Shown one piece after another: positions 16,852 to 24,550 of a DNA stretch of 34,357 nucleotides. This stretch comes from CAZFAP01 sp964516325 (GTDB lineage: Bacteria > Auribacterota > JABMQX01): NCBI GenBank assembly GCA_964516325.1, contig CAZFAP010000033.1, forward strand, positions 1 through 34,357. Direction: 5' to 3'. Position numbers and translations under genes: made by a program. The stretch's first letter is position 1, and each line of letters begins with the position of its first letter. The notes under the pieces were generated by a model that saw nothing but the letters and a program-made list of their open reading frames with translations, was not told the DNA's origin and ran no database searches.

Positions 16852-16892
16852 GGTCAACGGGGGGCATTTAAGGCGATTGCCCCCCCTTGACC
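16852..16892. repeat. Second GC-rich hairpin
   Basis: GGTCAACGGGGGGC (16852-16865) pairs with GCCCCCCCTTGACC (16879-16892) with one mismatch and a 13-base loop. It lies 17 bases from the previous hairpin. The pair could terminate or protect the anti-sigma transcript, or mark a mobile-element end. Confidence 0.7.
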
Positions 16893-17025
16893 GCGCCACC
16901 CAAATGGGGCCAGACGCCTGACGCGCAGGCGAGGCTGTATTTCAGGTTGACGGCTGATTGGATGTCAGGCTTCTGGGAGCATGACCCTGAGGCGGAGAAG
17001 GGGATTGGGCCATTCGGACGAAGGG

Positions 17026-17619
17026 TTAGCTCAGGAGGTAGTCGAGGGCTTCGACGATTTCGTCCTCTCCGAGTTCGTAACCGGCAATGAAGTCGCCCGG
17101 CTGGATGTAGCCGGAGAAAACACCGGTGACGAAACCGTCGGGACCGAAGATGGAGATGACGTCCGCCATCGCCGGGGGAAGGTCAGGGACACTAATCGGA
17201 GTCGGGGCAGGGTGCGTCTCTACGAGCCTGGGAGGCGTTCCATTCTCGGAAAGAAATTGGGGCAGAAGCACGGAGAGCGCCACACCAATCGCAAGGATAA
17301 CCGCCGACATCGCAAGGGGTTTCCGCAAGTGGAACCACTTGGATTCCCCGACCCACAGCAGCACGGATCGCCACCAACCGAGAGGTTCGGGCTGTTCCTG
17401 CCTTATCCGTCTTTTCAGTTCCGCGGAGAAATTCCTCCAGGCCTCTGTCCCAACCGGCGGCACGGCAACGCCCTTCGCGGAACGGATAATGGCCATAATG
17501 GGGGTATATTTTTCCCTGCATCGGGCGCATTGAGTGAAATGCTCCTGCATCAACTCAATGTCAGCCCTCTCACCGCAGAGAAGAGCCTTAACTGCTCGTT
17601 TGGTATGCCTGCATTTCAT
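17026..17619 (-). CDS. Anti-sigma factor with zinc-binding N-terminus (zf-HC2 type)
   Basis: A 197-residue membrane-anchored protein. The N-terminal HFTQCARC is the H-x3-C-x2-C zinc motif (His27, Cys31, Cys34) of ZAS anti-sigma factors. One membrane helix follows (about 102-122, LAMSAVILAIGVALSVLLP), then an extracytoplasmic tail rich in Pro that ends in acidic sequence (YELGEDEIVEALDYLLS). It should hold the adjacent sigma factor inactive until an envelope signal releases it. It overlaps the sigma gene by 32 bases, so translation is probably coupled; AAGGG precedes the ATG. Confidence 0.87.
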   Translation of the reverse strand: MKCRHTKRAVKALLCGERADIELMQEHFTQCARCREKYTPIMAIIRSAKGVAVPPVGTEAWRNFSAELKRRIRQEQPEPLGWWRSVLLWVGESKWFHLRKPLAMSAVILAIGVALSVLLPQFLSENGTPPRLVETHPAPTPISVPDLPPAMADVISIFGPDGFVTGVFSGYIQPGDFIAGYELGEDEIVEALDYLLS

Positions 17620-18211
17620 AATTCCCTTGCTCCCTTCTGTGCCATTCCGGGGCGAGGTTTCTCCGCATTTTCCGCACCGCCTGGAAGAGGCTCGCTTTGA
17701 CCGCCCCTTCGGAGCAGCGCATAATCTGTGCGATCTCCCGAATCTGCAGGCCCTCGTAGAATCTCAAGACAAACGCTTTTTGCTGCCTCTTCGGGAGCAG
17801 CGTCGCCATTTCGCGGATCGTACGGCCAAGTTCCTTCAGGTCCGCCATCCGCCGGGGGCTGCTTTCGGGAGTGGCGACTGGCATCATCGCCTGCGCCGGC
17901 TCATCCGCGTGCCCCTCTATCGGGACGGTCTTCTCTCTCGACTGCTTCCTCCTCAGGTCAATCGAGAGGTTGATGATGACGCGGTACAGCCACGTGAAGA
18001 TTGACGACGTTGGCCGCCACCTTTTCAAAGCCCGGTACATCCTCAAAAAGGCTTCCTGGCAGATGTCCAGCGCGTCTTCCCTGTTCTCGACCCAGCGATA
18101 AGCGAGGGAATAAGCCCTTTGCTTGTAGAGGTCAACCAGTTGATCGAAGGCGTTGCTATCTCCGGAGTTGTATGCTTCGATCAGCTCGGTCTCCCGGGCT
18201 CTGTCCGACAT
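17588..18211 (-). CDS. ECF-type RNA polymerase sigma factor
   Basis: A 207-residue sigma-70 family protein. Region 2 spans about 20-90 (AFDQLVDLYKQRAYSLAYRW, REDALDICQEAFLRMYRAL, FTWLYRVIINLSIDLRRK). Region 4 spans about 130-185 (LLPKRQQKAFVLRFYEGLQI, EIAQIMRCSEGAVKASLFQA). Regions 1 and 3 are absent, as in ECF factors. AAAGGA lies before the chosen ATG, and the protein begins MSDRARE; the longer frame upstream lacks similarity. With the downstream anti-sigma factor it forms an envelope-stress-type switch. The genes it controls are not identifiable here. Confidence 0.92.
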   Translation of the reverse strand: MSDRARETELIEAYNSGDSNAFDQLVDLYKQRAYSLAYRWVENREDALDICQEAFLRMYRALKRWRPTSSIFTWLYRVIINLSIDLRRKQSREKTVPIEGHADEPAQAMMPVATPESSPRRMADLKELGRTIREMATLLPKRQQKAFVLRFYEGLQIREIAQIMRCSEGAVKASLFQAVRKMRRNLAPEWHRREQGNYEMQAYQTSS

Positions 18212-18260
18212 CGCTCGATGTCCTTTTTGTTGAGTTAAACGATCCACTGTTCCCTGAGGT

Positions 18261-18779
18261 TTACCGCCCTTGTTCGGAAAGGGCTTTCTGGAACATTGCG
18301 TACGTCTCATCCAACGACTGGGGAATAACTTTTGTCTTGCTGGTAACGGTCATGAAATTCGTGTCGCCACGCCATCGCGGGACGATGTGGAAGTGGAGGT
18401 GCCCCTGAATTCCCGCCCCGGCAGCCGAGCCGACATTTAGCCCCATGTTGAATCCATCGGGGTTCATGCAGGCTGTTAGAGCCTTTTTGCAGTCGCGCAG
18501 GAGCTGCATTATCTCCAGAAGTTCCTCGTCGCTCAGGGAATCGAGGTCGGGCGTGTGCTGATAGGGGGCAATCAGGACGTGTCCATTATTGTACGGAAAC
18601 CGATTGAGCATTGCGAAACACGTCCGGCGCCTACACACGATGAGGTTTTCGGGGTCGCTCAAAGGGGAATTCTTGATGCAGAAAATACATTCGGAGGGCT
18701 TGTTCGCACTCAAGATAAATTTCATCCTCCACGGCGCCCAGAGGATCTCGAGAGGCTGGTCAACCTGTTCGGAACCCAT
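18261..18779 (-). CDS. HIT-family nucleotide hydrolase/phosphorylase
   Basis: A 172-residue protein of the Ap4A-phosphorylase-like HIT group. N-terminal LEILWAPWRMKFI and CIFC (Cys31-x2-Cys34) are typical, followed by FAMLNRFPYNNGHVLIAPYQ. The catalytic triad is HLHFHIVPRW (His127, His129, His131). These enzymes cleave dinucleoside polyphosphates or nucleotidyl substrates. An upstream GTG start would add 14 residues but overlap the FmdB gene; the ATG leaves a 20-base gap and is preferred. It is third from the end of a minus-strand run. Confidence 0.93.
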   Translation of the reverse strand: MGSEQVDQPLEILWAPWRMKFILSANKPSECIFCIKNSPLSDPENLIVCRRRTCFAMLNRFPYNNGHVLIAPYQHTPDLDSLSDEELLEIMQLLRDCKKALTACMNPDGFNMGLNVGSAAGAGIQGHLHFHIVPRWRGDTNFMTVTSKTKVIPQSLDETYAMFQKALSEQGR

Positions 18780-18799
18780 GTACGCCCCACCGGAAAGCT

Positions 18800-19030
18800 C
18801 TACGGTTTGCAGGACGCGCACGATGTGGCGGTGCAGCCGGAGCAGGAACTGGAGCTCGTCCGAACGTTTCCGGCTTCATCTTTGGAGCGGAATCCGAAAA
18901 GGGAGAATCGCTTTTTCACCTTGCGGCTTCTGCAACTCGGGCAAGCGACGCTGGACGAATCCTCCGAATGCCCCACCAATTCCTCGAACGCGTTCCCGCA
19001 CTTGAGGCAATCATATTCATATATCGGCAT
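18800..19030 (-). CDS. FmdB-family zinc ribbon protein
   Basis: A 76-residue protein beginning MPIYEYDCLKCGNAFEELV, the FmdB/CxxC_CxxC_SSSS signature. It has two zinc-knuckle pairs, Cys8-x2-Cys11 and Cys30-x2-Cys33, and a Ser/Cys-rich tail (SSSSCSGCTATSCASCKP). Small putative regulators of this kind are widespread; their targets are mostly unknown. GAGGA precedes the ATG. It starts 32 bases after the ligase gene and so could be part of the long polysaccharide transcript. Confidence 0.93.
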   Translation of the reverse strand: MPIYEYDCLKCGNAFEELVGHSEDSSSVACPSCRSRKVKKRFSLFGFRSKDEAGNVRTSSSSCSGCTATSCASCKP

Positions 19031-19062
19031 AGCTTTTCCTCACAATCCAATTGTCCTATCAG

Positions 19063-21177
19063 TCAAAACGTCGCCTTCGCCCCTGCGGTTTCCCCTCGCT
19101 TCTGGCGAATCTTCTTGAGGAGTTCCTGAAGGTCCTTCTTTTCCTTCGCGTAGGTCGTATCGTCCCGGAGTATCTCGAGCGACTGCTGAATTTCTCTTTC
19201 CGCCAAATCGTACCGCCCGGTGCCGTAGTAGAAAGTCCCGAGATGCCCGTGGTGCTGGTGATTGTTGGGGTCCATTTCGAGGGCTTTCTGGAACTCCGCT
19301 TCCGCCAGACCCGCGTACTTCTCGCGTGAGGAGCGGTACTGCGTCGGCGAGCCGCGTTTGTGCTCGCGGTTGACGTAAACGATGCCCGCGTAGGCTCTCG
19401 CGAGAGTCAGGTGAAGGCTGGCGTCAAGCTTGTTCAGCTTCATCGCCTTCCTGACCGCGTCGGCGGCGGCCTCATAGTCCTTGATCGCCTCCCTCCCACC
19501 TATCAAAAGGAAATAGAACCTGTTTTTTTGCCCGTTTGCGAGTTCCCGATCGGCTCTCCACACGTGCATTTCAGCGAGACTCGCCCAGGACTTCGGATTG
19601 GAAGGGAATAAGGAAGCGGATGTCCGGTACAGCCTCTTCGCGGCGTCGAAATCCTTCTCCGCTACCTCCTGATCGGCAAATTCCCGCGAAGGGTCCTTTT
19701 CGGAGGCCCGATGAAGCACCAGAGTCGAGGCATAGGCGCGGAAATTCAGATACAGGACGCCAAGCACAGCCAGCGAGACTGCCGCGATTAGCCCGTACTG
19801 CAAAGCCGGCGTGAAGAATCCCGGCCTCTGCTCCGACATCGCCACCCACTCATCGTTGAGGTGGAGACGATACTGACGGATGCACATCCCGATTCCCACA
19901 ATGGCCGCTATTGTCATGGCGTTGGATGGAATGTGCATATTGAAGTCAACGATGGAATGCACGAGCAGAGCCACAACCGCCCCCAGCACCCCGTAGCACA
20001 GCGCCTTATCCGTGCTTCTCTTGAGCTTCCTGGACGTTGTCCACATTTTCCGGAGGAACACAATGATTCCGTAAAGCAAGGCCGCAAAACCGATGATCCC
20101 GTAATCCGCGAGGGCGTGGAGATAATCGTTATGGGTATATCCGGCGGCGAGAAGGAAGGAAGGGCGCCTGTATTCCCGGAACGCGAGGTCGAACGTGCCC
20201 GGCCCCGTCCCGACGAGCAAGTTGTCCCTCACCAGGGACATCGTATCAATCCAGATATGGGCTCTCTTCAGGTAGCTCGAATCCTCCTTCTCGCTGAAAC
20301 TCTGGGCGAACCGTTTCTGGACGTGGGTCGAGCGGGTGAACACAATGCCGACGCTGAGCACAACAACCAGCAGAGGAAGGATTCGGGCGACCATCGGGAC
20401 TTTTTTCTCCCTGGCCGCCACTGCGAAAAGGAACAAAACCGAAACCGCAAATGCCGCCCAGCCGCCGCGTGAAATGGACAGCAAAAGCCCGATGGTCATC
20501 ACCAGCCCACAGAACGCAACCAGTATCTTTCTTCCAAGGGGTATCCGGGAGAAAAGAATGTAGGCGAGGGCAAAGGGGACAATCATCTCCATGTAGCCCG
20601 CAAAGTGGTTCGGACAGACGAACGTGCCGCCAATCCTCCCCCAATACTGCTTGGGACGCACGAGGTTGATCGCGTAATCGAATTTCATCCGGGACGCGGA
20701 CAAGAGATACCCCGAACTTTGAATCAGCCCCATGCTGGCTACGAGAAGCCCTGAAAGGATCAGAGCAGCGACGACGATGTGCATCTGAGCCTTGGTCCTG
20801 ACGTTATTGATGACCAGGTAGTAAACCGCCACATACGTCAGGATGTTCGCGAGTTCTGCCCCGGTGAGGCATTTCGCAGGCGAGAAAACGAACCACAGGA
20901 AGGTGTATCCGAAGAACAAAACGATGGGGAGGTCGAGGGGAGTTTTCGCAAACCTCACGTCCTTTGCCAGGATCATTTTCAGAAGCCAGAGCAGGACTGC
21001 CGCTGCGATCCCGAGGCGGGAAAAATAGTTGGAGTAGAACAGAACCGGCGAGAGAAAGGTCTTTCCGAGAAGCGCCTTGGTCTGGTTCACGCCCCCGAAC
21101 GCGAAGGGCGTAAAAAGGAGGACCAAAATCACCAGGGTCAGTATGGCTATGTCATAGGTCTTTGTCGGCTGCGTCAT
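19063..21177 (-). CDS. O-antigen ligase/polymerase-type membrane protein with C-terminal TPR domain
   Basis: A 704-residue protein. The first about 460 residues hold many membrane helices and Wzy_C-type motifs: CPNHFAGYMEMIVPFALAYI, ISRGGWAAF, LLVGTGPGTFDLAFREYRRP and YTHNDYLHALADYGIIG, the HNDYL loop of WaaL/Wzy enzymes. From about 530 onward soluble TPR-like units follow (LFPSNPKSWASLAEMHVW, EFQKALEMDPNNHQHHGHLG). Family members polymerise or ligate lipid-linked glycans at the outer face of the inner membrane. The fused TPR tail may dock partners. GAGGGG precedes the ATG; the longer upstream frame lacks a fold. Confidence 0.9.
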   Translation of the reverse strand: MTQPTKTYDIAILTLVILVLLFTPFAFGGVNQTKALLGKTFLSPVLFYSNYFSRLGIAAAVLLWLLKMILAKDVRFAKTPLDLPIVLFFGYTFLWFVFSPAKCLTGAELANILTYVAVYYLVINNVRTKAQMHIVVAALILSGLLVASMGLIQSSGYLLSASRMKFDYAINLVRPKQYWGRIGGTFVCPNHFAGYMEMIVPFALAYILFSRIPLGRKILVAFCGLVMTIGLLLSISRGGWAAFAVSVLFLFAVAAREKKVPMVARILPLLVVVLSVGIVFTRSTHVQKRFAQSFSEKEDSSYLKRAHIWIDTMSLVRDNLLVGTGPGTFDLAFREYRRPSFLLAAGYTHNDYLHALADYGIIGFAALLYGIIVFLRKMWTTSRKLKRSTDKALCYGVLGAVVALLVHSIVDFNMHIPSNAMTIAAIVGIGMCIRQYRLHLNDEWVAMSEQRPGFFTPALQYGLIAAVSLAVLGVLYLNFRAYASTLVLHRASEKDPSREFADQEVAEKDFDAAKRLYRTSASLFPSNPKSWASLAEMHVWRADRELANGQKNRFYFLLIGGREAIKDYEAAADAVRKAMKLNKLDASLHLTLARAYAGIVYVNREHKRGSPTQYRSSREKYAGLAEAEFQKALEMDPNNHQHHGHLGTFYYGTGRYDLAEREIQQSLEILRDDTTYAKEKKDLQELLKKIRQKRGETAGAKATF

Positions 21178-21370
21178 CCAGTTCCCCTCGTACCGGCTGT
21201 CGTACCGTAATGTACGGGCGTGTTCGGAAGGGAGAATCGCGGCTTTGAGCGATGGCCCTTCACTGGCCTCATTGCCCGGCTTGGAGCAGGAGATTGTCCA
21301 TAAAAAAAGGAGCATGGGAACATCGGAACGTCAGTCCACACCCAGGTCCCATACTCCGCACGGCCAAGCG

Positions 21371-22042
21371 TCAGAACAACCCTTTGGGCGGAACCCAGAT
21401 CACGTCGTTCGGCTCGATCAGGAATTCGGCCTTGGCCTTTCCCTTGAGGATTTCCTCGCAGTCTATCTCGCGCCGGGCCTGCTCCCCTCCCACAACCCGT
21501 AGGACGATTACTTTGCTTTGTTTGGCGTAATCGGTGAACCCACCCGCGGAGGCAATCGCCGTGATAATCGTGGTCTTCATCAGGATGTTCTTGATGCCCG
21601 GGTTTCGCACTTCTCCGACGATGCTGTAAGTCTTGCTGGCGACCTCAAGGTTGAGAGTCAGGTTCTTGAAGAACTTGGGATCGTACAGCTTCTCCAACTT
21701 ATCTTCCAACTGCCTCTTGGTAAGCCCAACGGCCTCAACCCGTCCCAGGTAGATCAGCTTAATGGTGCCGTCCCTCGCCACCCGGTAGGTCCGAATCCCG
21801 CTCAGCTCCGAGCGTACTCTCCCATCATCAAGCGTCAGCATGTCGTCCACCTGAATCACGTAATCCTCCGGCGTGGTCCCTCCGGTGAGTAAACCCGTGC
21901 CTTCGCCCGGGGTGGTGCCGGTCGCTGTCGGAGGAGGGGCCGCTTCCGTTCCGGCGCCCCAGGCTCGGACGCTTACCCCGGCTGACAGAGCAAGAACGGT
22001 AGCCACCAGAACGAGACATGCGAACGACTTCTTTCCTTGCAT
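21371..22042 (-). CDS. Polysaccharide export protein (Wza-like, Poly_export plus SLBB)
   Basis: A 223-residue secreted protein. After a signal peptide (KKSFACLVLVATVLALSAG) and an Ala/Thr/Gly-rich linker comes the Poly_export domain (DYVIQVDDMLTL, YRVARDGTIKLIYLGRVEA, LTKRQLEDKLEKLY). One SLBB domain follows (YSIVGEVRNPGIKNILMKTT, AIASAGGFTDYAKQSKV), ending EPNDVIWVPPKGLF. Such proteins form the outer-membrane or periplasmic channel of exopolysaccharide export and usually pair with Wzz/BY-kinases, as here. GAGGTG fits the ATG at 22042; ATG 22048 is also possible. No lipobox Cys is seen, unlike Wza itself. Confidence 0.9.
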   Translation of the reverse strand: MQGKKSFACLVLVATVLALSAGVSVRAWGAGTEAAPPPTATGTTPGEGTGLLTGGTTPEDYVIQVDDMLTLDDGRVRSELSGIRTYRVARDGTIKLIYLGRVEAVGLTKRQLEDKLEKLYDPKFFKNLTLNLEVASKTYSIVGEVRNPGIKNILMKTTIITAIASAGGFTDYAKQSKVIVLRVVGGEQARREIDCEEILKGKAKAEFLIEPNDVIWVPPKGLF

Positions 22043-22096
22043 TGCCATCACCTCGACTTCCCGATTTCTCTTGATGCCTGCATAAGCAGGAGACTC

Positions 22097-24427
22097 TCAG
22101 GTTTTCTCGCTTTCGCCCTCGGCGCCGGGGTTCGCCGCCGCTGCGACAACCCCCTCCTCTTTGGCAGCTTCCGCCGCTTTTCCCCTCTCCCTGTCTTCCT
22201 CGTCGTAATATCTTCGGTAATAGTACCGGTAGGCTCTTCCGTAGCCGTAGTAGTAATACCCCTCTTCCTTGATGTTGAGGTTGTTAATTACCACCCCGAC
22301 GACCTGACCGCCGACGTTCTCCAGAGTTTTCGCGGCCCTCTTGGCGAACCCTCTAGGGTATTTCTTGTAATCAATCACGAGCAGAACCCGGTTCACGACG
22401 TGCGCGAGGACGGATGCATCGCTGACGCCGATCACGGGCGGCGAGTCGAAAAGCAGGATGTCAAAATCTTGACTCAGGGTGTCAATGATGTTCTTCATCT
22501 TATGCGAACTGAGCAGACCGATGACGTTGGAGGGGAGCTTGCCGCTCGGCATCACCCAGAGGTTGGGAATCTCCGTCTTGATGATAACTTCTCGCGGGTT
22601 AACGTCCTTCAATAGAACGTCCGAAAGCCCAACGTTATTCGCATATTTCAGGAGCTTGTGAATCTTCGGACGCCTCAAGTCGGAATCCACGAGAAGAACC
22701 CTCGACTCCATCTGGGCGGCGGCGATTCCGAGGTTGACGACCGTGGTCGTCTTCCCCTCCGAGGCACCGCCGCTGGTAATCATCAGGTACTTGAACTTGT
22801 CTTCCCGCCTCTCAAATTCGAGGCTTGTCCAGAGCATCCGATAGTTTTCTGCCGCGCGCGATTTCGGGCTATCGCTGATCAGAACCCCTTCGGTCTGCTT
22901 GGGGATAATGCCAAGCATGGACATCCCTAAGTATCGCTCGAGGTCGTCAACGTTCTTTATGCTGGTGTCGAGGTACTCGACAAAGTACGCCATCCCCGTC
23001 CCCAGGGTCAGACCGACGAAAATGCTCACAATCACATTGAACAGCTTCCTGGGCTTGACGGGCGAACTCGGAAGTTGAGCCCGCTGGTGGAGGAGGATAT
23101 CCTCTCTCGGAATGGCGTTGGTGGTGGTCTCGACGATCCGGCTCTCCTCCATCTTTTCCAGCATCTTTTTCTTCTGGTCCACGTCGCTCCTGCTGGTTTC
23201 GTACTCTTTAAGTGCGTGCTGGCTTTCCTCTATCTGCTTGGCTAACCCCTGGATGATTTTGTCGAGTTCGCTTTCCTGTGTCTGGAGGGCAGCGAGCTCC
23301 GCCTTTTTTGCCTCTAAGGCGCCGTCGGCAAGGGTGTAGAGTCTCTCCTTCAGCCTGGCGATAGCCTCCTTCCTGCTCATGACATCCGGGTGTTCGATAC
23401 CGTACGGCACCAATAGAGCGCTTAACGTGGCTTCCTCTCTCGCAAGCTCGGCCGCCAACTGATAAATACCCGGATTCTCCGGCGTCGCCTGGTGGACGCG
23501 CTCCTCCCTTGTCATCGCTCTCAGCAGGTTCACGGATGCCTGGAGCTTCGCAATGTCGGTCCTGACCAGGTCCTTTTTTTGCAGGAACACTTCCTGGCGG
23601 GAGTACTGAATTGGCTGGTCTAACTTGTCGAGGGGGCACTTCTCTCGCTTCTTCGCCAGCTCCGCCATGCCGGCGTTCAGCTCCCGGCGTTTTGCTCTCT
23701 GCTCTCGTTCCAGGATCGCGACCGCTGACTGTAGAAGTTGCTCCTGAATGTCCTGCCGGGTTTGGATATAGGCTTCCGCGACCATGTCGGCGACGAGTCT
23801 TGCCTCCTCCTTGTCGTGGCTCTCATAACGGATGGTGATGAGGCGAGTTCCCTTCTCCGGGCGAATCCTCAGATTTCCTCTGAGCCTGGCTATGGCCCCC
23901 TCGAGCCGATAGGGTCTCCCCGGAAAGCCGTCCTCCTCGGCCCATTTCTCGGTCAGCGGTTTCCAACCCGGATATTTCTTTGTTCGTATCGGTTTCAGGT
24001 CCGCGCTGCAAACCGGACACACATCTCCCAGCTCCTTGGCCTGCCTGTCGTTGAAGAGTCGGTCGGAGTGTGTCTCGCAGTACCAGTTGTAGTCCTTTCC
24101 GTAGATTTCGCCGTTGATGACCTTTGCGAGGACGGTGTCCCCCTCCAGGGCCTTGATGTGAGTCTCAAACTCCCACTGATCGAAGGGGATGTAGCTGGTG
24201 CGCTCGCTGCCGAAGACCTCCATGGGTCTCTGCCGTTGTTCGATCTTGACCTGGCTGGACGCCGAGAAGGTGGGCTTGGTTATCAAGCTGAGCACGAAGA
24301 CGGTTGACACAATGATAACCAGGGTGGCGACGATGATTTCCTTGCGCTTCTTTACGACTCGCCAGTAGTCAAGGAAATGAAGTTTCTCTTCCGGCCTATC
24401 CGCTTCAACCCTCGGCGCATTAGCCAT
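22097..24427 (-). CDS. Wzz-type chain-length regulator fused to BY-kinase
   Basis: A 776-residue polysaccharide co-polymerase/autokinase. Wzz domain: cytoplasmic start, membrane helix about 31-50, large periplasmic part with coiled coils about 225-430, second helix about 463-481. Kinase: Walker A GGASEGKT (553-560), Walker A' LLVDSDLRRP (578-587), Walker B ILLFDSPP (657-664). A Tyr-rich tail (about 724-741, YYYYGYG...YRYYYRRYY) is the autophosphorylation cluster. It controls polymer length and export through phosphorylation cycles. Unusual is a zinc-ribbon-like insert in the periplasmic loop, C117-x2-H120-x16-C137-x2-C140 (YCETH...VCPVC). GAGGT precedes the ATG. Confidence 0.93.
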   Translation of the reverse strand: MANAPRVEADRPEEKLHFLDYWRVVKKRKEIIVATLVIIVSTVFVLSLITKPTFSASSQVKIEQRQRPMEVFGSERTSYIPFDQWEFETHIKALEGDTVLAKVINGEIYGKDYNWYCETHSDRLFNDRQAKELGDVCPVCSADLKPIRTKKYPGWKPLTEKWAEEDGFPGRPYRLEGAIARLRGNLRIRPEKGTRLITIRYESHDKEEARLVADMVAEAYIQTRQDIQEQLLQSAVAILEREQRAKRRELNAGMAELAKKREKCPLDKLDQPIQYSRQEVFLQKKDLVRTDIAKLQASVNLLRAMTREERVHQATPENPGIYQLAAELAREEATLSALLVPYGIEHPDVMSRKEAIARLKERLYTLADGALEAKKAELAALQTQESELDKIIQGLAKQIEESQHALKEYETSRSDVDQKKKMLEKMEESRIVETTTNAIPREDILLHQRAQLPSSPVKPRKLFNVIVSIFVGLTLGTGMAYFVEYLDTSIKNVDDLERYLGMSMLGIIPKQTEGVLISDSPKSRAAENYRMLWTSLEFERREDKFKYLMITSGGASEGKTTTVVNLGIAAAQMESRVLLVDSDLRRPKIHKLLKYANNVGLSDVLLKDVNPREVIIKTEIPNLWVMPSGKLPSNVIGLLSSHKMKNIIDTLSQDFDILLFDSPPVIGVSDASVLAHVVNRVLLVIDYKKYPRGFAKRAAKTLENVGGQVVGVVINNLNIKEEGYYYYGYGRAYRYYYRRYYDEEDRERGKAAEAAKEEGVVAAAANPGAEGESEKT

Positions 24428-24476
24428 AGCACTACCTCACGACTTGACTTTGTTTTCCGACGAGATGCTATCTGAC

Positions 24477-24515
24477 AAGAAAGGGAACCATCGCTGATCA
24501 ATGGTCCCCTTTCTT
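24477..24515. terminator. Strong hairpin between beta-barrel and kinase genes
   Basis: AAGAAAGGGAACCAT and ATGGTCCCCTTTCTT form a 15-bp stem with one mismatch and a 9-base loop. On the plus strand it is followed by TAGTTTTTTC, the form of an intrinsic terminator. All nearby genes run on the minus strand, where the hairpin is followed only by TTGTCAG. For them it may attenuate, partly terminate, or stabilise the mRNA ends between the barrel and kinase genes. Confidence 0.6.
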
Positions 24516-24550
24516 TAGTTTTTTCGAGGGCTCAGCTCGCAGAGACCTGT

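Noticed and set aside
24444..24472. TTGACT with a weak -10 on the plus strand upstream of the kinase
   Set aside because: It points away from the minus-strand kinase gene and towards antisense of the barrel gene; the -10 is poor.
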